Of a DNA stretch of 64,000 nt, positions 32,918-43,404 are shown piece after piece. The DNA is from Selaginella moellendorffii. Its lineage: Eukaryota; Streptophyta; Lycopodiopsida; Selaginellales; Selaginellaceae. Both the position numbers and the translations under genes were made by a program. The first letter of the stretch is position 1, and the number at the start of each line of letters is the position of its first letter. The notes below the pieces were generated by a model that worked only from the letters and a program-made list of their open reading frames with translations, did not search any database and had not been told where the DNA came from. The stretch is taken from assembly GCF_000143415.4 (NCBI RefSeq), contig NW_003314290.1:1222932-1286931 (forward strand). The letters are read 5' to 3'.

Positions 32918-33995
32918 TTATGTGTCCTCAACTTGGGAGTAGAATATAAAGCTCGGGAAAGTAGTGGTGATGTCCCTGGAGTATACAAAACAAACCAAAA
33001 GTTTGGGAATCACAGCTAGCCGGAAACTTAAAGCTTACTTCAGATACGGGAGGTTCATGTTTTTCAAGAGCGACGGATGGTGCTGAACGAGGCTCCTCCA
33101 CTCGTCCTTGTCGATTTTGCCGTCGTGCTTCGTGTCGGCCTCCTCGAAGGTCTGTCAATGAAAAAATTTAGAAAGTATGCGAGATTTGAGGCATGTATAC
33201 GCGCGTGAGAGAATACCTTATCGATAATGTTCTCCACGACTTCGTCGGATAAATTTACACCAGACTCGGCTAGCGTGGCCACGACCATTCGCTTCACCTC
33301 CGATCGCTGGATAAAGCCTTCGTGTCGGAAATCATATAGCTGAAATGCAACTTCACAGCAAGGGAAAACGATAAAAACGGCTGACGAACATAAACTCTTA
33401 AGTTACTCACAGTCTATCTTTTGATCCACAGGCGCATTCGGATGGAATATCGACAGCGCTCTCGCAAATTCCCCAAAGTCAAGAGCACCATTCCTCTTCA
33501 CATCAAATAAATCGAACACCTGTAAATGAGCAGTAGACTGTCAAGAAGAAACAAACAAAAAGAAAAACAAAAAAACGGGGAAACACTAGAGTGTCACTTA
33601 CTCTGTCGGCGAACATACTTTCTTTCCTACTGTTCTTAAACAGCGCCAACTTAAATTCCTCCTGCAAAGATTAGTTTTTTAGTTTACATGATTGAGAAAA
33701 ATGCGGAAAGAGCGAATAGAAAACTAAGAAACTCGCCTTGTTGATAAGTCCATCGTCCAGAACCGCGCTGCTTATCTTCTTGAAGAGCTCGTATAAAGCC
33801 TCGACCTCGCTGACACCGACTGCGAGAAGAAAAAAGAAAGACCATCAGCGAATTCCAACAATGAATCACACACAAGAAAAAGGAAGAAAAAGAAGAACAG
33901 AAGCGAGAAATACTACATGTAGAGTCTTCGGCGATCGATTTAAAGTCTTCGACGTCATACTGAAGCTTTTCTTCCTTGGACACACAGCAGCCCAT
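32918..33995 (-). CDS. CBL: Calcineurin B-like calcium sensor (CBL)
   Basis: Seven exons (33995-33917, 33819-33737, 33661-33602, 33519-33411, 33350-33217, 33151-33039, 32975-32918) encode 211 residues, the normal CBL size. The N-terminus MGCCVSK fits dual lipidation (Gly2 myristoylation, Cys3 palmitoylation), so membrane location is inferred. EF-hand 1 has the long CBL-type loop ([15 protein letters not shown]); EF2 [15 protein letters not shown]3 [13 protein letters not shown] and EF4 [13 protein letters not shown] follow. The C-terminus has the conserved FPSF motif, the target of CIPK kinases. Intron 2 is GC-AG (AACAAG|GCGAGT). Exon 5 must use a GAAG acceptor rather than the CAG nine bases downstream to keep frame and restore IDFAFQLYDF. 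Confidence 0.95.
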
Positions 33996-34359
33996 GAAGC
34001 AAGCCGAGAGATGATAGAGGTAAGCTAATGCATGGTCAAAGCACCACCACATCATTCTATCTCAATGCGCGCTCGTGGCGGACCTGCATTGGCGCCCAAT
34101 CCCACGATTCCAGCGTCGATCGAGGGACAGAAGCGCGAGCGAGCGATCGAAATCTCAATACCAAAAAATGCAGCAGAGGTATCGAAAAGAATCGATCTGG
34201 GAGTACTCACAATCACCGCAGCTGGGGCGGCAGCATCGCACTGCAGCTCCACTGATGGCGCCCAAAACCCTACCCTAGTGTTTTTTTTGAAAAAAAAAAG
34301 GAGAAAAGAAAAAAGGAGAGAAGAGAACCCTAATTTCCCCGTTTTCTAGGGCTTGTGGG

Positions 34360-35755
34360 ATGCCGCGCTTGAGTAGATCCTCGTCGCCATCGCCGCCTCC
34401 ATCGGGCCGGAAGCGTCGATCGCCGCCCGCTCGGCGCAACAGCAGGCGCTCTCCACACAGGTATCGATTTCTTCGGGGATTTTCTTTCGGGTCGAGCGAT
34501 TTGAGAAGCTGTCCTCTTTGAATGAATCGTTTGGGGCTGGTCTTTGTGACTAAAGAACTCGTCTTTTACACGAAAACCCGGTGGACGTTTGCGAGTAAAC
34601 TTCCACTACTGCGAAGAATGGAAAGTACTGGATTTCTAACACTCTTTTGTCTTGTAGAACACCATCTCCCAGAAGATCCAAGCGACGTGCTATAAGCCGA
34701 AGCCGCTCTCGCTCACCGAGCTATAGATCTCGTAGCCCCGGCCTTAACAAATCCAGACGAGACAGAGACAGAGACAGAGAAGAAGACCTCGAAAAGAAAA
34801 GGTTGGTGTGTTTGCCTCTGGCTCTCAGTACTATGAAGAATTCTTCGTCGCCTGTTAGTAGCTACTGAATCCCAAGTCACTGCTGTGGAGGGCAGTGAGC
34901 GGTAAGCGTCCAGGTTCTCGAGAAAGAGAGCAGCCATTGAGATCTTTGAGGACCCCCCCGGTTTGTTAATCATGGTTTTGTACAGTGGAGCTCAACTCTT
35001 CTAGGCACGGTGATCCGGCAGCGCAGGACACTTCGGTGCTCTTCACACCGGTTTGGTTGGTTTCTACAAGAGGTGCTGTGGTGATCTTGTGCGTTTTTCC
35101 AGCATCGGTCTCTCTTCGAATGGCTGGAAAACGCGTCTCTGCATACTAGTTAAATCGCATTTGGAGTTGCCTGGCTTTGCGTGAAACATCCTAATGGTTC
35201 TATATTACTAGGAGACAGCAAGAGGCCGAGCTCAAGCTCATTGAGGAGGAAACCACTCGGAGAGTGGACGAGGCCATCCGGAAACGGGTCCAGGAGGTGC
35301 TGGACTCGGACGAAATCCAAAAGGAAATACAGATGAGGATCGACGAAGGCCGCAAGAAGATGATCGAGGACGTGAACGCGCAGCTGGCGAGGGAGCGAGA
35401 GGCCGCCTTGAGAGCTACGCGAACGAAAGAGGTGATTGTCTCCTCTCGTTTTTCTTCCTTCCTCTAAAGTTTTCTTCTTTTCCAGGAGCAAGAGCGCAAA
35501 GACAAGGAAGATTTGGATCGGATGCTGGAGGAGAACAAGAGGAAAGTGGAGGAAGCACAGAAGCGAGAGGCGGAAGAGCGAGCTCGAAAAGAGGAGGAGC
35601 GGTACCGAGAGCTGGAGGCGATCCAGCGGCAAAAGGACGAGATAATGCGGAGGAGAAAGCTGGAAGAGGAGCTGGAGCGAGAGGAGCAAATGAAGATCTT
35701 GGGGAAGAAGAACGCACGCCCAAAGCTCTCGTTTGCTCTGGGCCTCAAGGGATAA
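34360..35755 (+). CDS. ARGLU1: Arginine/glutamate-rich protein 1 homologue
   Basis: Four exons (34360-34460, 34658-34801, 35212-35431, 35486-35755) encode 244 residues. The first half is an RS-like basic region (SRSRSRSPSYRSRS, then RDRDRDREED); the second half is a long charged coiled coil (RRVDEAIRKRVQEVLDSDE to the end) closing with ARPKLSFALGL. This two-part layout and the closing motif match ARGLU1, a nuclear splicing and transcription cofactor. Intron 2 is 410 nt, much longer than its neighbours (197 and 54 nt). The ATG at 34360 follows a CT/A-rich leader starting near 34325. Confidence 0.9.
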
Positions 35756-35781
35756 ACAAAGACAAAATTAAGGAACAAAGC

Positions 35782-35933
35782 TTGACGGCAGGAAATGGGT
35801 TTTTGAAAATGACTTGAATTTGACTAACCTTTCATTTGACTTTTTTTACTTTTGTTTGACGTCGTCATTGCATTGGATTCATTGACTTTTGTTTGACTTG
35901 CATTGAAAGAGACTTATTTTGACTATCATTGAC
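35782..35933. promoter_or_regulatory. Cluster of eight TTGAC (W-box core) motifs
   Basis: TTGAC occurs at 35782, 35820, 35836, 35856, 35882, 35893, 35919 and 35929, all on the plus strand, within 152 bp. W-boxes bind WRKY factors. The cluster begins 27 bp after the ARGLU1-like stop, so it may sit in a 3' UTR. Confidence 0.5.
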
Positions 35934-36149
35934 GTTTTGCTAGTCATCTAGTCAGAATCCATTGGGTCCTCCTCTGCCTCTTGATCTTCAGATTCCTCCC
36001 CAACAAACACTGCACTTTGCAATGAAACTCAGAGCCCGTGAATGCAAATAAGGAACCAGACACTGTGCCTTTCCATGTCGTCCTCGAAAGAAGCACCCGC
36101 TATCCACTGCATCCGAGAGTGGCGCAATGGCTCTTCCTGCTATAGCAGT

Positions 36150-37330
36150 GAGCTCGCCAGCGCGTGCTTCTGCTCTTCCATATGTAGTGGTGGAGCAAGT
36201 CTATTGTGCCTCTAAAGGCTTGCTTGTCCAGAATGAATTGAGCAACCACCCTTGGCACCCAGCCTGTTTTTTGATACATAGATCTTGCACGCTTACGGAG
36301 CTCCTCCTCGTTGGTTCCTCCAGTTACCCGAGAGATGAACTTGCATACTTCCTTCTTTTGGAAGTTGAAGTGATCAGAGAGTGAATGAAAACGAATTTAC
36401 TCACATAAAATCCTCCAGCCGCGAAGTAATACCTCGCCAATTCTTTCAGTACCAGCTTCCTCAATTTGCTTCCGGCAGATGCACAGAAGATGAGCTTCAC
36501 GTTCCTTTTCTGGAGTAACAGAAGAAACGTGAAAGCAGATCTCTTGGCATTTCTCGTCTCATTGGTGTCCGTGTCTTCATCATCAAGCACTTTCCATCAT
36601 AAAGAATTATGTGCAGTCTCGCTCCTCAAATATAAAATCGGTTCAGATCGTATTTTCTTTCAGAATTCAAGTCTTGAAGCATCGCAGGAGCCTCAGGGTC
36701 CTTGATGTAGGCCAAAAAATGCAAACAGCGTTTCACGAGAATTCCAAGCAAAGCTTTCACCCGAGAGCAGTAAGAAGCGATGGTTTGAAACATTATATGA
36801 ATCAGGATCCCTGCAAACGCAACACAGCCATCAATCAGCCCATGCAGCACGAACTCAAGTTATTACCATTCTCTCTCACTCTTTCCAGCTGCATCACCAC
36901 CGTCTTAGCTTTCAATCCATCCGCCGTGTCACTGGACTGACCCAGTTTAGCAAGAACAAGAATGCAACATGTACTGTGCTAAATACCTCTCCGCTGCATT
37001 TCCTCCATGGCTTTCACACTCCGAAGATAAAGGTAAGTAACCGTGGTGATAAGGCTAACAGTTTTCCCGTAGCCCGGGGTTCCTGAAATGTACTTCAGGC
37101 CATCTTTTCTGTTGGTGTAGTACAATGGTGCTTCCAAATCTTCCACAGCTTGCCAGTATGTCTACGACCCATGTAGTGAAACGATGCTACTCCGAAATCT
37201 GCATCTGCAAGTTCATGCCACAGTTCTAAATCCATCACCTGCATGCCATGTCTCCAAAGAGAAACTCGCATCTCTCCTTGACATCCAAGGAAAAGGTTTC
37301 ACCTTCCCTCTTCATTAATTGAATTTTTCA
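36150..37330 (-). pseudogene. Second P-loop NTPase relic
   Basis: Minus-strand reading gives conserved-looking blocks interrupted by stops and frame changes: YWQAVEDLEAPLYYTNRKDG leading into a P-loop GTPGYGKTVSL (about 37160-37040), ADGLKAKTVVMQLERVREN (36930-36870), NHRFLLLSGESFAWNSRETL followed by FAFFG (about 36800-36710), an acidic patch plus RYYFAAGGFY (36590-36400), and RARSMYQKTGWVPRVVAQF (36330-36200). The P-loop and SGE...SR-T/S...F(F/Y)G pair resembles the 12.4-14 kb relic. I recognise no named family; a CRN/RHS-type NTPase is a guess. W-box clusters precede its 3' end rather than its start. Confidence 0.5.
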
Positions 37331-37368
37331 AATTTGGTCTTGGTATCTTTTCTTTTTTATCCCATTTG

Positions 37369-39002
37369 TTATCTTGGATCCAAATTTCTCTGGGCTGACT
37401 TTAACCATGCTTGCCTTGCATTCTTGTCCATCAGGACGAAGTGTACCTACACACAGCAAAAAAAATAGAGAGTTAAAGGTCATACAAACATTCATATATT
37501 TGTTATGTACTTCTTCAAACCCAGCAGCATTTTCAGATACTGTTCTCAAAGCAATCTCAGCACCTTCATACACAGGGTATCTGCCAAAAAAAAGGAGCAT
37601 AGCTTTAGCAAAGAAAGATTATAAAGCGAAGAAAAGCGAGAAACTAATGTTCAGCTTTTACCCGTAAATTCCACACGAGATGGCTGGAAATGCAATGCAT
37701 TTGACGCCTTTCTCTCTCGCAAGCTCGAGTGAGTTGCTGTTAAGAGCAACTGGTCAGGCAAAAAAGCAAAAGATTCTACTTAAGAGATGTTACATACCAG
37801 TATGCGTCTCGCAGCAAAGCTGCTGCTTTCATCCTGGTAGATCTGTGATACGTCGGCCCAACCGTGTGGATGATCCGCCGGACAGGCAATCGAAAGGCAC
37901 TGCGAGCGATCGAAAGAGAAAACTTTTGTCCAAGAAGAGATTGAAACTTACGGCGTTTCTCTAGCTTGTCCCACAGGGCAGCGTGTTCTTGGTGCCACCA
38001 GAGGCAATGTTTTGCAGGCTTTGTAAAGATCTGGTCCCGCCGCGTCATGGATCGCTGCAAAGCAAAAGAAAGGATAAGAGAAATTCTGGAAGAACAACAC
38101 TTCGCAAGGATCCCCACATAATTCTCAAGCTTTTCGAGCTATAGGTGAAAGAACTATAGGTGAAAGAGCTATAGGTGTCTTCATGGATTTATGGACAAAG
38201 AGAATCTATGACCAAGAAAAGAAATCCAAAAGACCATGATATAAGAGAAAGAGATCAAGAATCCAGTCCCAGAAAGAAAAGAACGAAGCTTACCTCCATC
38301 TACGCCGCCTCCACCAAGCATGAGCTCGTTAGCGGCATTGACGATTGCATCGCTATGGCCATCCTTGAACCAGCGCGTGATATCTCCGCCCTGGATCACC
38401 AGCTTGCATGAATCCGTGAGCTCAAACTCCGCCACCTGTCTGGGAGGAGGGATTGTTTTCATCCACGCCGTGGAAAAGTTCATCACCGCCTCCTTCAACT
38501 TAGCATCTCTCCTCTCCTCTTTCAGTCGATCTCTTCGTGAATGAGGGAGTACAGATTGATCGACACCGCCGCGATACGAGGGGATCATTACCCCTGTCTT
38601 CTCGAAAGTTTTGCTGCTACGCGTCGTGAAGCATGGTTCTTCACAGGCGGCATTTGCAAGCAGAGGAAGATCTCGGCGATGGCGGTCAGGATTTTCAAGT
38701 GAGCGATTCTCGTTATTGGCATTTGCTGTTTCTATCTTTTTTGCGCTTTCTTGTGCTTGGCGAAGCTCCTCCCGATCAAAAAGTGAAGACATGATGTTAT
38801 AACGAAGCACGATTGAGAGGAGCCACTCTTTAAGCGTCTCACGCGGTTTCTCCACCTCAAGCTTATCCTCAAAACCCCAAAAGTCAGCAATAAGCTCCCA
38901 ATCCCCCAACTCGGCATCCTCAAAGTCTTTCTTTGTTTCCTCCCTCACATCCATGAATTCTTCACCAAAGATGCATCCATCCCATCCATTACCTGACTCC
39001 AT
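37369..39002 (-). CDS. Macrodomain protein (MacroD type) with a novel N-terminal extension
   Basis: Six exons (39002-38294, 38054-37952, 37899-37798, 37736-37662, 37580-37511, 37446-37369) encode 378 residues. The macrodomain (about 195-370) has LVIQGGDITRWF, the ADP-ribose-binding DAIVNAAN, GGGGVDGAIHDAAG, RIIHTVGPTYH and AFPAISCGIYGYP, in MacroD order. Such domains bind or remove ADP-ribose. The first about 190 residues are charged and I recognise no domain in them; plant MacroD-like proteins I know are much shorter in front. Fragments of exon 1 occur again at 42960-43085 (inverted) and 53625-53816. Confidence 0.88.
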
Positions 39003-39040
39003 CTTTTCTTCTCCTTGTTCTTTATTAGGGCGGAATTATA

Positions 39041-39046
39041 ATATAC

Positions 39047-39082
<36 letters not shown>

Positions 39083-39083
39083 A
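39041..39083 (+). repeat. (TTA)n microsatellite
   Basis: Trinucleotide TTA/ATT run between the macrodomain gene and the TrpD-like gene. The inverted copy of this boundary at about 42912-42924 has only four units. Confidence 0.85.
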
Positions 39084-39115
39084 TAGGGGAATAATAGTTA
39101 AAGTTCCAATCTAGC

Positions 39116-41265
39116 TTAATGCTCTGGAATCCTTCGAGATGAAGTGGAAACACACTTACTACTAGACGAGACGTAGCGCATGAGGAGCTTGAGAGCTTTG
39201 CCGCTATCAATCGCTTCTCTCGCTCTCTCGATCGCGGCGAATGGGTCGCTGACTCCGCTGCATCCCAGAAGGTTGTCTACCATGGCAGCGTTGAAGACAA
39301 TGCGATCGTAAGCCGCGCCTTTGACACCCCTCAGAGCTGTCAAGCCGTGCTCAATGTTGTTCTCTAGCTGCCTCTGGAACACAGCAAGTTATTGAAGTTA
39401 GTTATCACAATGCTTACCGGCCTTTCCAGTCTGGGTGTCAGTGTTGATTCAAAGTGAAAGTCTGTAGCGTTTAGAGTTTTGCTGAAAGTTTCACGAAGTA
39501 TACCTGGAGAGAACTCACAATGCCACATCACTATAGATAAAATATTACCATCAATGTTTTGTGCAGTAACGTTGGAGGTAGAGCTTGGTGGACGAAATCC
39601 AGCACAAAAGTTCAATGGATGACCTCTGATGGTGGCATCAGGAGATGGTGATTTTGTCGTCAAAGACAATGCCCCTTCTTCACCCTGCCAAACGGGTGTA
39701 GCTGGGCTGAGCCACGATCAAGAAAACGTTTTGCTTACTTTTACTATAAGACCAGCATCAACTCCTCTCCTGCGCATAAGCATCAACAAAGGTTCTTCGT
39801 ATCCCTGGTGATAAAAACCTGTGACAATTGCTTCCCGGCCAGATGCCTGCCATGCTTTTGCTGAAAAGGATAAAAAATATGGAAACCAAAGCAATACCTT
39901 CACGTACCGCTGGACCTTCTCAGTGGTGGCCACGGTTGGTCTCTTTTTTATGTGCTCCCTAATGGCCAGAAGAGAATACCTGCCATCATTGAGAACTATC
40001 AGCAACTAAGACGATTTCATGTCCAACCTTACAAGGACTTTCGTGCTTCTCGTTGACTAACGTAAGCAAAACCAACATCCTGCACAAACCATGCCTAAGT
40101 AGTGCGTCGATCAGAATGCTATGAGGACGCACCTCAAGAAGACTTGCGGCTTCTGCAGGGGACAGCGTTGTAGCAGCGCCCAACTTGTTGAGCATCTGTT
40201 CTTCCGTCACTCCCCACTGTAACAAAGTTCGTCAGAATGCCAGTAGAAGTAGAGCACTCCTACCTTAGGAGGCATGCGATCGACACCATGGAGCAGACAA
40301 CACTCACCATAGCTCGCTCGCACGGCGGCCACGAACAGGGTGCTCCGGAAGAACCTGGTATTCCCATCATACGGCTCGCCATAGTGAGTCAAAGAGCTCA
40401 CGTTCGCAACAGGAAGCTCGCCTGGAAGAATGAAACGTCAAAGAAGAAAAACCAAGAAGAGGAACTTTACCAAGCTCGTCGTCGAATGCCATGCAAAACG
40501 CTTTGAGCTCCCGGTCTGTCTCCCCATTCATTCGCAGAGCAATCAAGAACGCTGCCACCAACACATCACTGACTTTCGATCCATCGCCATCTTCCCCAAG
40601 TGGGAGCAAGTCTCTCAAGATGCCGACGATCTCTTCAAAGCCAAGATGGTCGCCGCGTAGCATCTCCCGGAGAGCACCAACGAGGCGCATCTCCACGGGG
40701 CCTCGGCCGACAAAGCTCAAGCCAGAGTGTAGCACATCCTCCATCAGAGTACCGTCGGGATCGGCCACGAAGAGCACGTCGGGGGGCAAGACCTGGACGA
40801 GCTGCGGCCAAAACTGCCGCATGGCCTTGCGCTCTCCCTCGCTCCACTGCGTGTCGCGAGGAAACGAGGCCGATCGGATCGCCATCGCGGCGAAGAACGC
40901 CCCCAGCTGCGCTCCCGAGACGCGCTCATCGTCGGGAATCTCTTCCCTGGCTGCAAAGAAATGGGAAAATTTTCGCTTTGCCCGGGAAATATTTCGCGCA
41001 AACCTGATCGAGCGATCGTTTGCAGCACCTTGAAGGCTTGATCCTCGCCCAGCGGCCGCGTCTGCGTCTGCCCCGTGCACACGCGCCCCTGCGCTTCCAG
41101 AACCAGCGGATTTGGAGCTGCCGGTGCTCGATTCTTTGCCGCCAAGGCAGTGGAATGCCGCTGCTCCACCGCCTTGCAGGAGAGCCTAGCTGGTGAATCG
41201 CCGGGAGAAGAAGGGGAGGAAGAATGCGCGAGGAGGCGCAGCCCACCCGCTGTACAACAAGCCAT
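39116..41265 (-). CDS. Anthranilate phosphoribosyltransferase-like protein (TrpD-like)
   Basis: Ten exons (41265-41004, 40950-40471, 40421-40264, 40216-40133, 40079-40033, 39979-39898, 39846-39739, 39684-39549, 39503-39418, 39373-39116) keep frame and give 566 residues. The N-terminus (MACCTAGGLRLLAHSSS) looks like a plastid transit peptide. The family matches the plant TrpD-like glycosyltransferase-3 protein (Arabidopsis At1g70570 type), with REHIKKRP, GREAIVTGFYHQGYEEPLL, KGEEGALSLTTK and ALRGVKGAAYDRIVFNAAMV. The canonical PRPP-binding GTGGD loop and KHGNR motif appear replaced by HYGEPYDGNTRFF and LHGVDRMPPK, so true tryptophan-pathway activity is doubtful. Exon 7 must use the GGCAG acceptor at 39850-39847. 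The exact C-terminus after residue about 552 is uncertain. Partial copies lie at 41785-43262 and 53985-54306. Confidence 0.88.
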
Positions 41266-41479
41266 TGACAAAGGTTTAGGGCTCCCTTGGCCTGGCGGTA
41301 ATCGGACGGCCTGGATGAAGTCAAATTAATAATTTATGTTTAGCCTGAATTTTTTGATGGTTTGAGTGGACGGCCTGGATGGTTTGATCGGACGGCCAGT
41401 CTGGGTTTGATCGGAAAATGCCCGAAATAGAATAAATCGAGCTCATCGATCGCAATATCCCATTTCTAACCAGAGCGCT

Positions 41480-41772
41480 CAGAACTAGAATTTCTCAACA
41501 CGCTGTGGATTCAGACTGTTGAGCTTGACAAAAAATTCTTGTTTAGTTAGGAAATCTAGAAATCGCCGAGAACAAGAAGAGAGAGAGCGCGCGCTCAGAG
41601 AAAGCTACCGTTCAACGAGCGCCTCAAGGGCGCCCTCCTACAAGAGGTGTCAGATTGGAGCAAGAAGCTCATCACGAGCAAGAAAGAAGAACCCTAAACG
41701 AGGAACCCTAAAAGAGGACGGCTAAAGATGAGCTATTTTTAAAGCATCTGGCATCCCTAATTTTGATATTTG
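41480..41772 (+). repeat. Duplicate of the haem-protein gene's 5' leader
   Basis: Closely matches 43405-43729, the leader directly before the haem-protein ATG, including AACACGCTGTGG, the AAGAAGAGAGAGAGCGCGCG block and AAAGCATCTGGCATCCC, with a small deletion near 41552. Where the true gene continues with its ATG, this copy switches to TrpD-like pseudogene sequence. Confidence 0.85.
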
Positions 41773-41784
41773 TCCTCCTCTCCA

Positions 41785-41965
41785 TCAATGGTCGAAATCC
41801 AGCACAAAAGTTCAATAAATGACCTCTAGGGGATGGTGATTTTGTCATCAAAGGCAATGACCCTTCTTCACCCTGCCAAACGGGTCTAGCCGGGCTGAGC
41901 CACAATCAAGAAAACGTTTGCTTACTTTTACTATAAGAGCAGCAGCAACTCCTCTCCAGCATTCT
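41785..41965 (-). pseudogene. TrpD-like exon 8 fragment
   Basis: Minus-strand copy of TrpD-like exon 8 and the following intron end, with changes such as TAAATGACCTCTAGGGG shared with the 54.2 kb fragment but not with the intact gene. Those shared changes indicate the two fragments have a common ancestor. Confidence 0.8.
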
Positions 41966-42905
41966 GATCATCGCAGTACTTAGGCAATGGTTTGTGCAGG
42001 ATATTTCTTACGTTAGTCAACCAGAAGCATGAAAGTCCTTAAAAACATGAAATCGGTCTTAGTTGCTGATAGTCCTCAATGATGGCAGGTATTCTCTTCT
42101 GGACATTAGGGAGCACATAAAAAAGAGACCAACCGTGGCCACCACTAAGAAGGTCTAGCGGTATGTGAAGGTATTGCTTTGGTTTTCATAGTTTTCATCC
42201 TTTCAAGGCAGACATTTGGCCGGGAAGCAATTGTCACAGGTTTTTATCACCAGGGATACGAAAAACCTTTGTTGATGCTTATGCTTAAGAGAGGAGTTGA
42301 TGCTGGTCTTATAGTAAAAGTAAGCAAAACGTTTTCTTGATCGTGGCTCAGCCCGGTTAGACCCGTTTGGCAGGGTGAAGAAGGGGCATTGTCTTTGACG
42401 ACAAAATCACCATCTCCTGATGCCACCATCAGAGGTCATCCATTGAACTTTTGTGCTGGATTTCGTCCACCAAAGCTCCACCTCCAACGTTGCTGCACAA
42501 AAACATTGATGGTAATAATTTATCTATAGTGATCAGGGCATTGTGAGTTCTCTCCGGGTATACTTCGTGAAACTTTCAGCAAAACTCTAAATGCTACAGA
42601 CTTTCACTTCAAATAACTTCAACTTCGATTGTTTCTCTTGTGATAACTAACTTCAATAGCTTGCTGTGCTTCAGAGGCAGCTAGAGAACAACATTGAGCA
42701 CGGCCTGACAGCTCTGAGGGGTGTCATAGGCGCTGCTTACGATCGCATTGTCTTCAACACTGCCATGGTGGAGCCAGCGACCCATTTGCCGAGATCGAGA
42801 GAGCGAGAGAAGCGATTGATAGCGGCAAAGCTCTCAAAGCTCCTCATGCGCTACGTCTCGTCTAGTAGTAAGTGTGTTTCCACTTCATCTCGAAGGATTC
42901 GAAGC
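41966..42905 (+). pseudogene. Inverted TrpD-like pseudogene, exons 5-10
   Basis: On the plus strand this carries exons 5-10 of the TrpD-like gene with their introns in order, opposite to the intact minus-strand copy. It is clearly non-functional: a TAG within the exon 6 copy (GGTCTAGCGG), small insertions in the exon 8 copy (CCAAAGCTCC) and a truncated exon 10 missing part of the MVDNLLG region. Introns are retained, so it arose by DNA duplication. Confidence 0.88.
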
Positions 42906-43085
42906 TACCCTAATAATAATAATAAAGTATATTATAATTCTGCCCTAATAAAGAACAAAGAGATCTTTGGTGAAAAATTCATGGAAGTGAGGGACCTCAA
43001 AAGTCTTCAAGCTTATCCTCGAAAGGAAACTTTGATGTGCGGTCCAAAACCAAGGATGCCGAGTTGGGGGATTGGGAGCTTATTG
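42906..43085 (+). pseudogene. Inverted fragment of the macrodomain gene's 5' end
   Basis: Follows the inverted TrpD-like copy just as the macrodomain gene follows TrpD-like at 39.0 kb: a short AAT run, AAAGAACAAAGAG, TTCATGGAAGTGAGGGA and CCGAGTTGGGGGATTGGGAG. The ATG region is disrupted. Confidence 0.8.
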
Positions 43086-43404
43086 CTGCATCATCGCGCA
43101 AACCTGATCGAGCGATCGTTTGCAGCACCTTGAAGGTTTGATCCTCGCTGCCGCGCCTGCGCCTGCGTCTGCCCCCTGCGCTTCCAGAACCAGCGGATTT
43201 GGAGCTGCCGGTGCTCGATTCTTCGCCGCCAAGGCAGTGGCCTTGCAGCTGCAAGGCCATTCAAATTAATAATTTAGGTTTAGCCTGAATTTGTTGATGG
43301 TTTGATCGGACGGCCTGGATGGGTTTCATCGGCTTCACTTATGCCCCAAATCGAGCTAGAAAGTATCGATCGAGCCCCTGGATTTCATCGCAATCTGCGA
43401 GGTT
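43086..43404 (-). pseudogene. TrpD-like exon 1 and promoter fragment
   Basis: Orientation flips back to minus: CGCAAACCTGATCGAGCGAT matches the exon 1 donor of the intact gene at 40997-41016, and the sequence runs upstream through a shortened transit-peptide region to AATTAATAATTTAGGTTTAG, matching the promoter at 41324-41345. GATCGGACGGCC motifs are shared. No complete frame. Confidence 0.75.
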
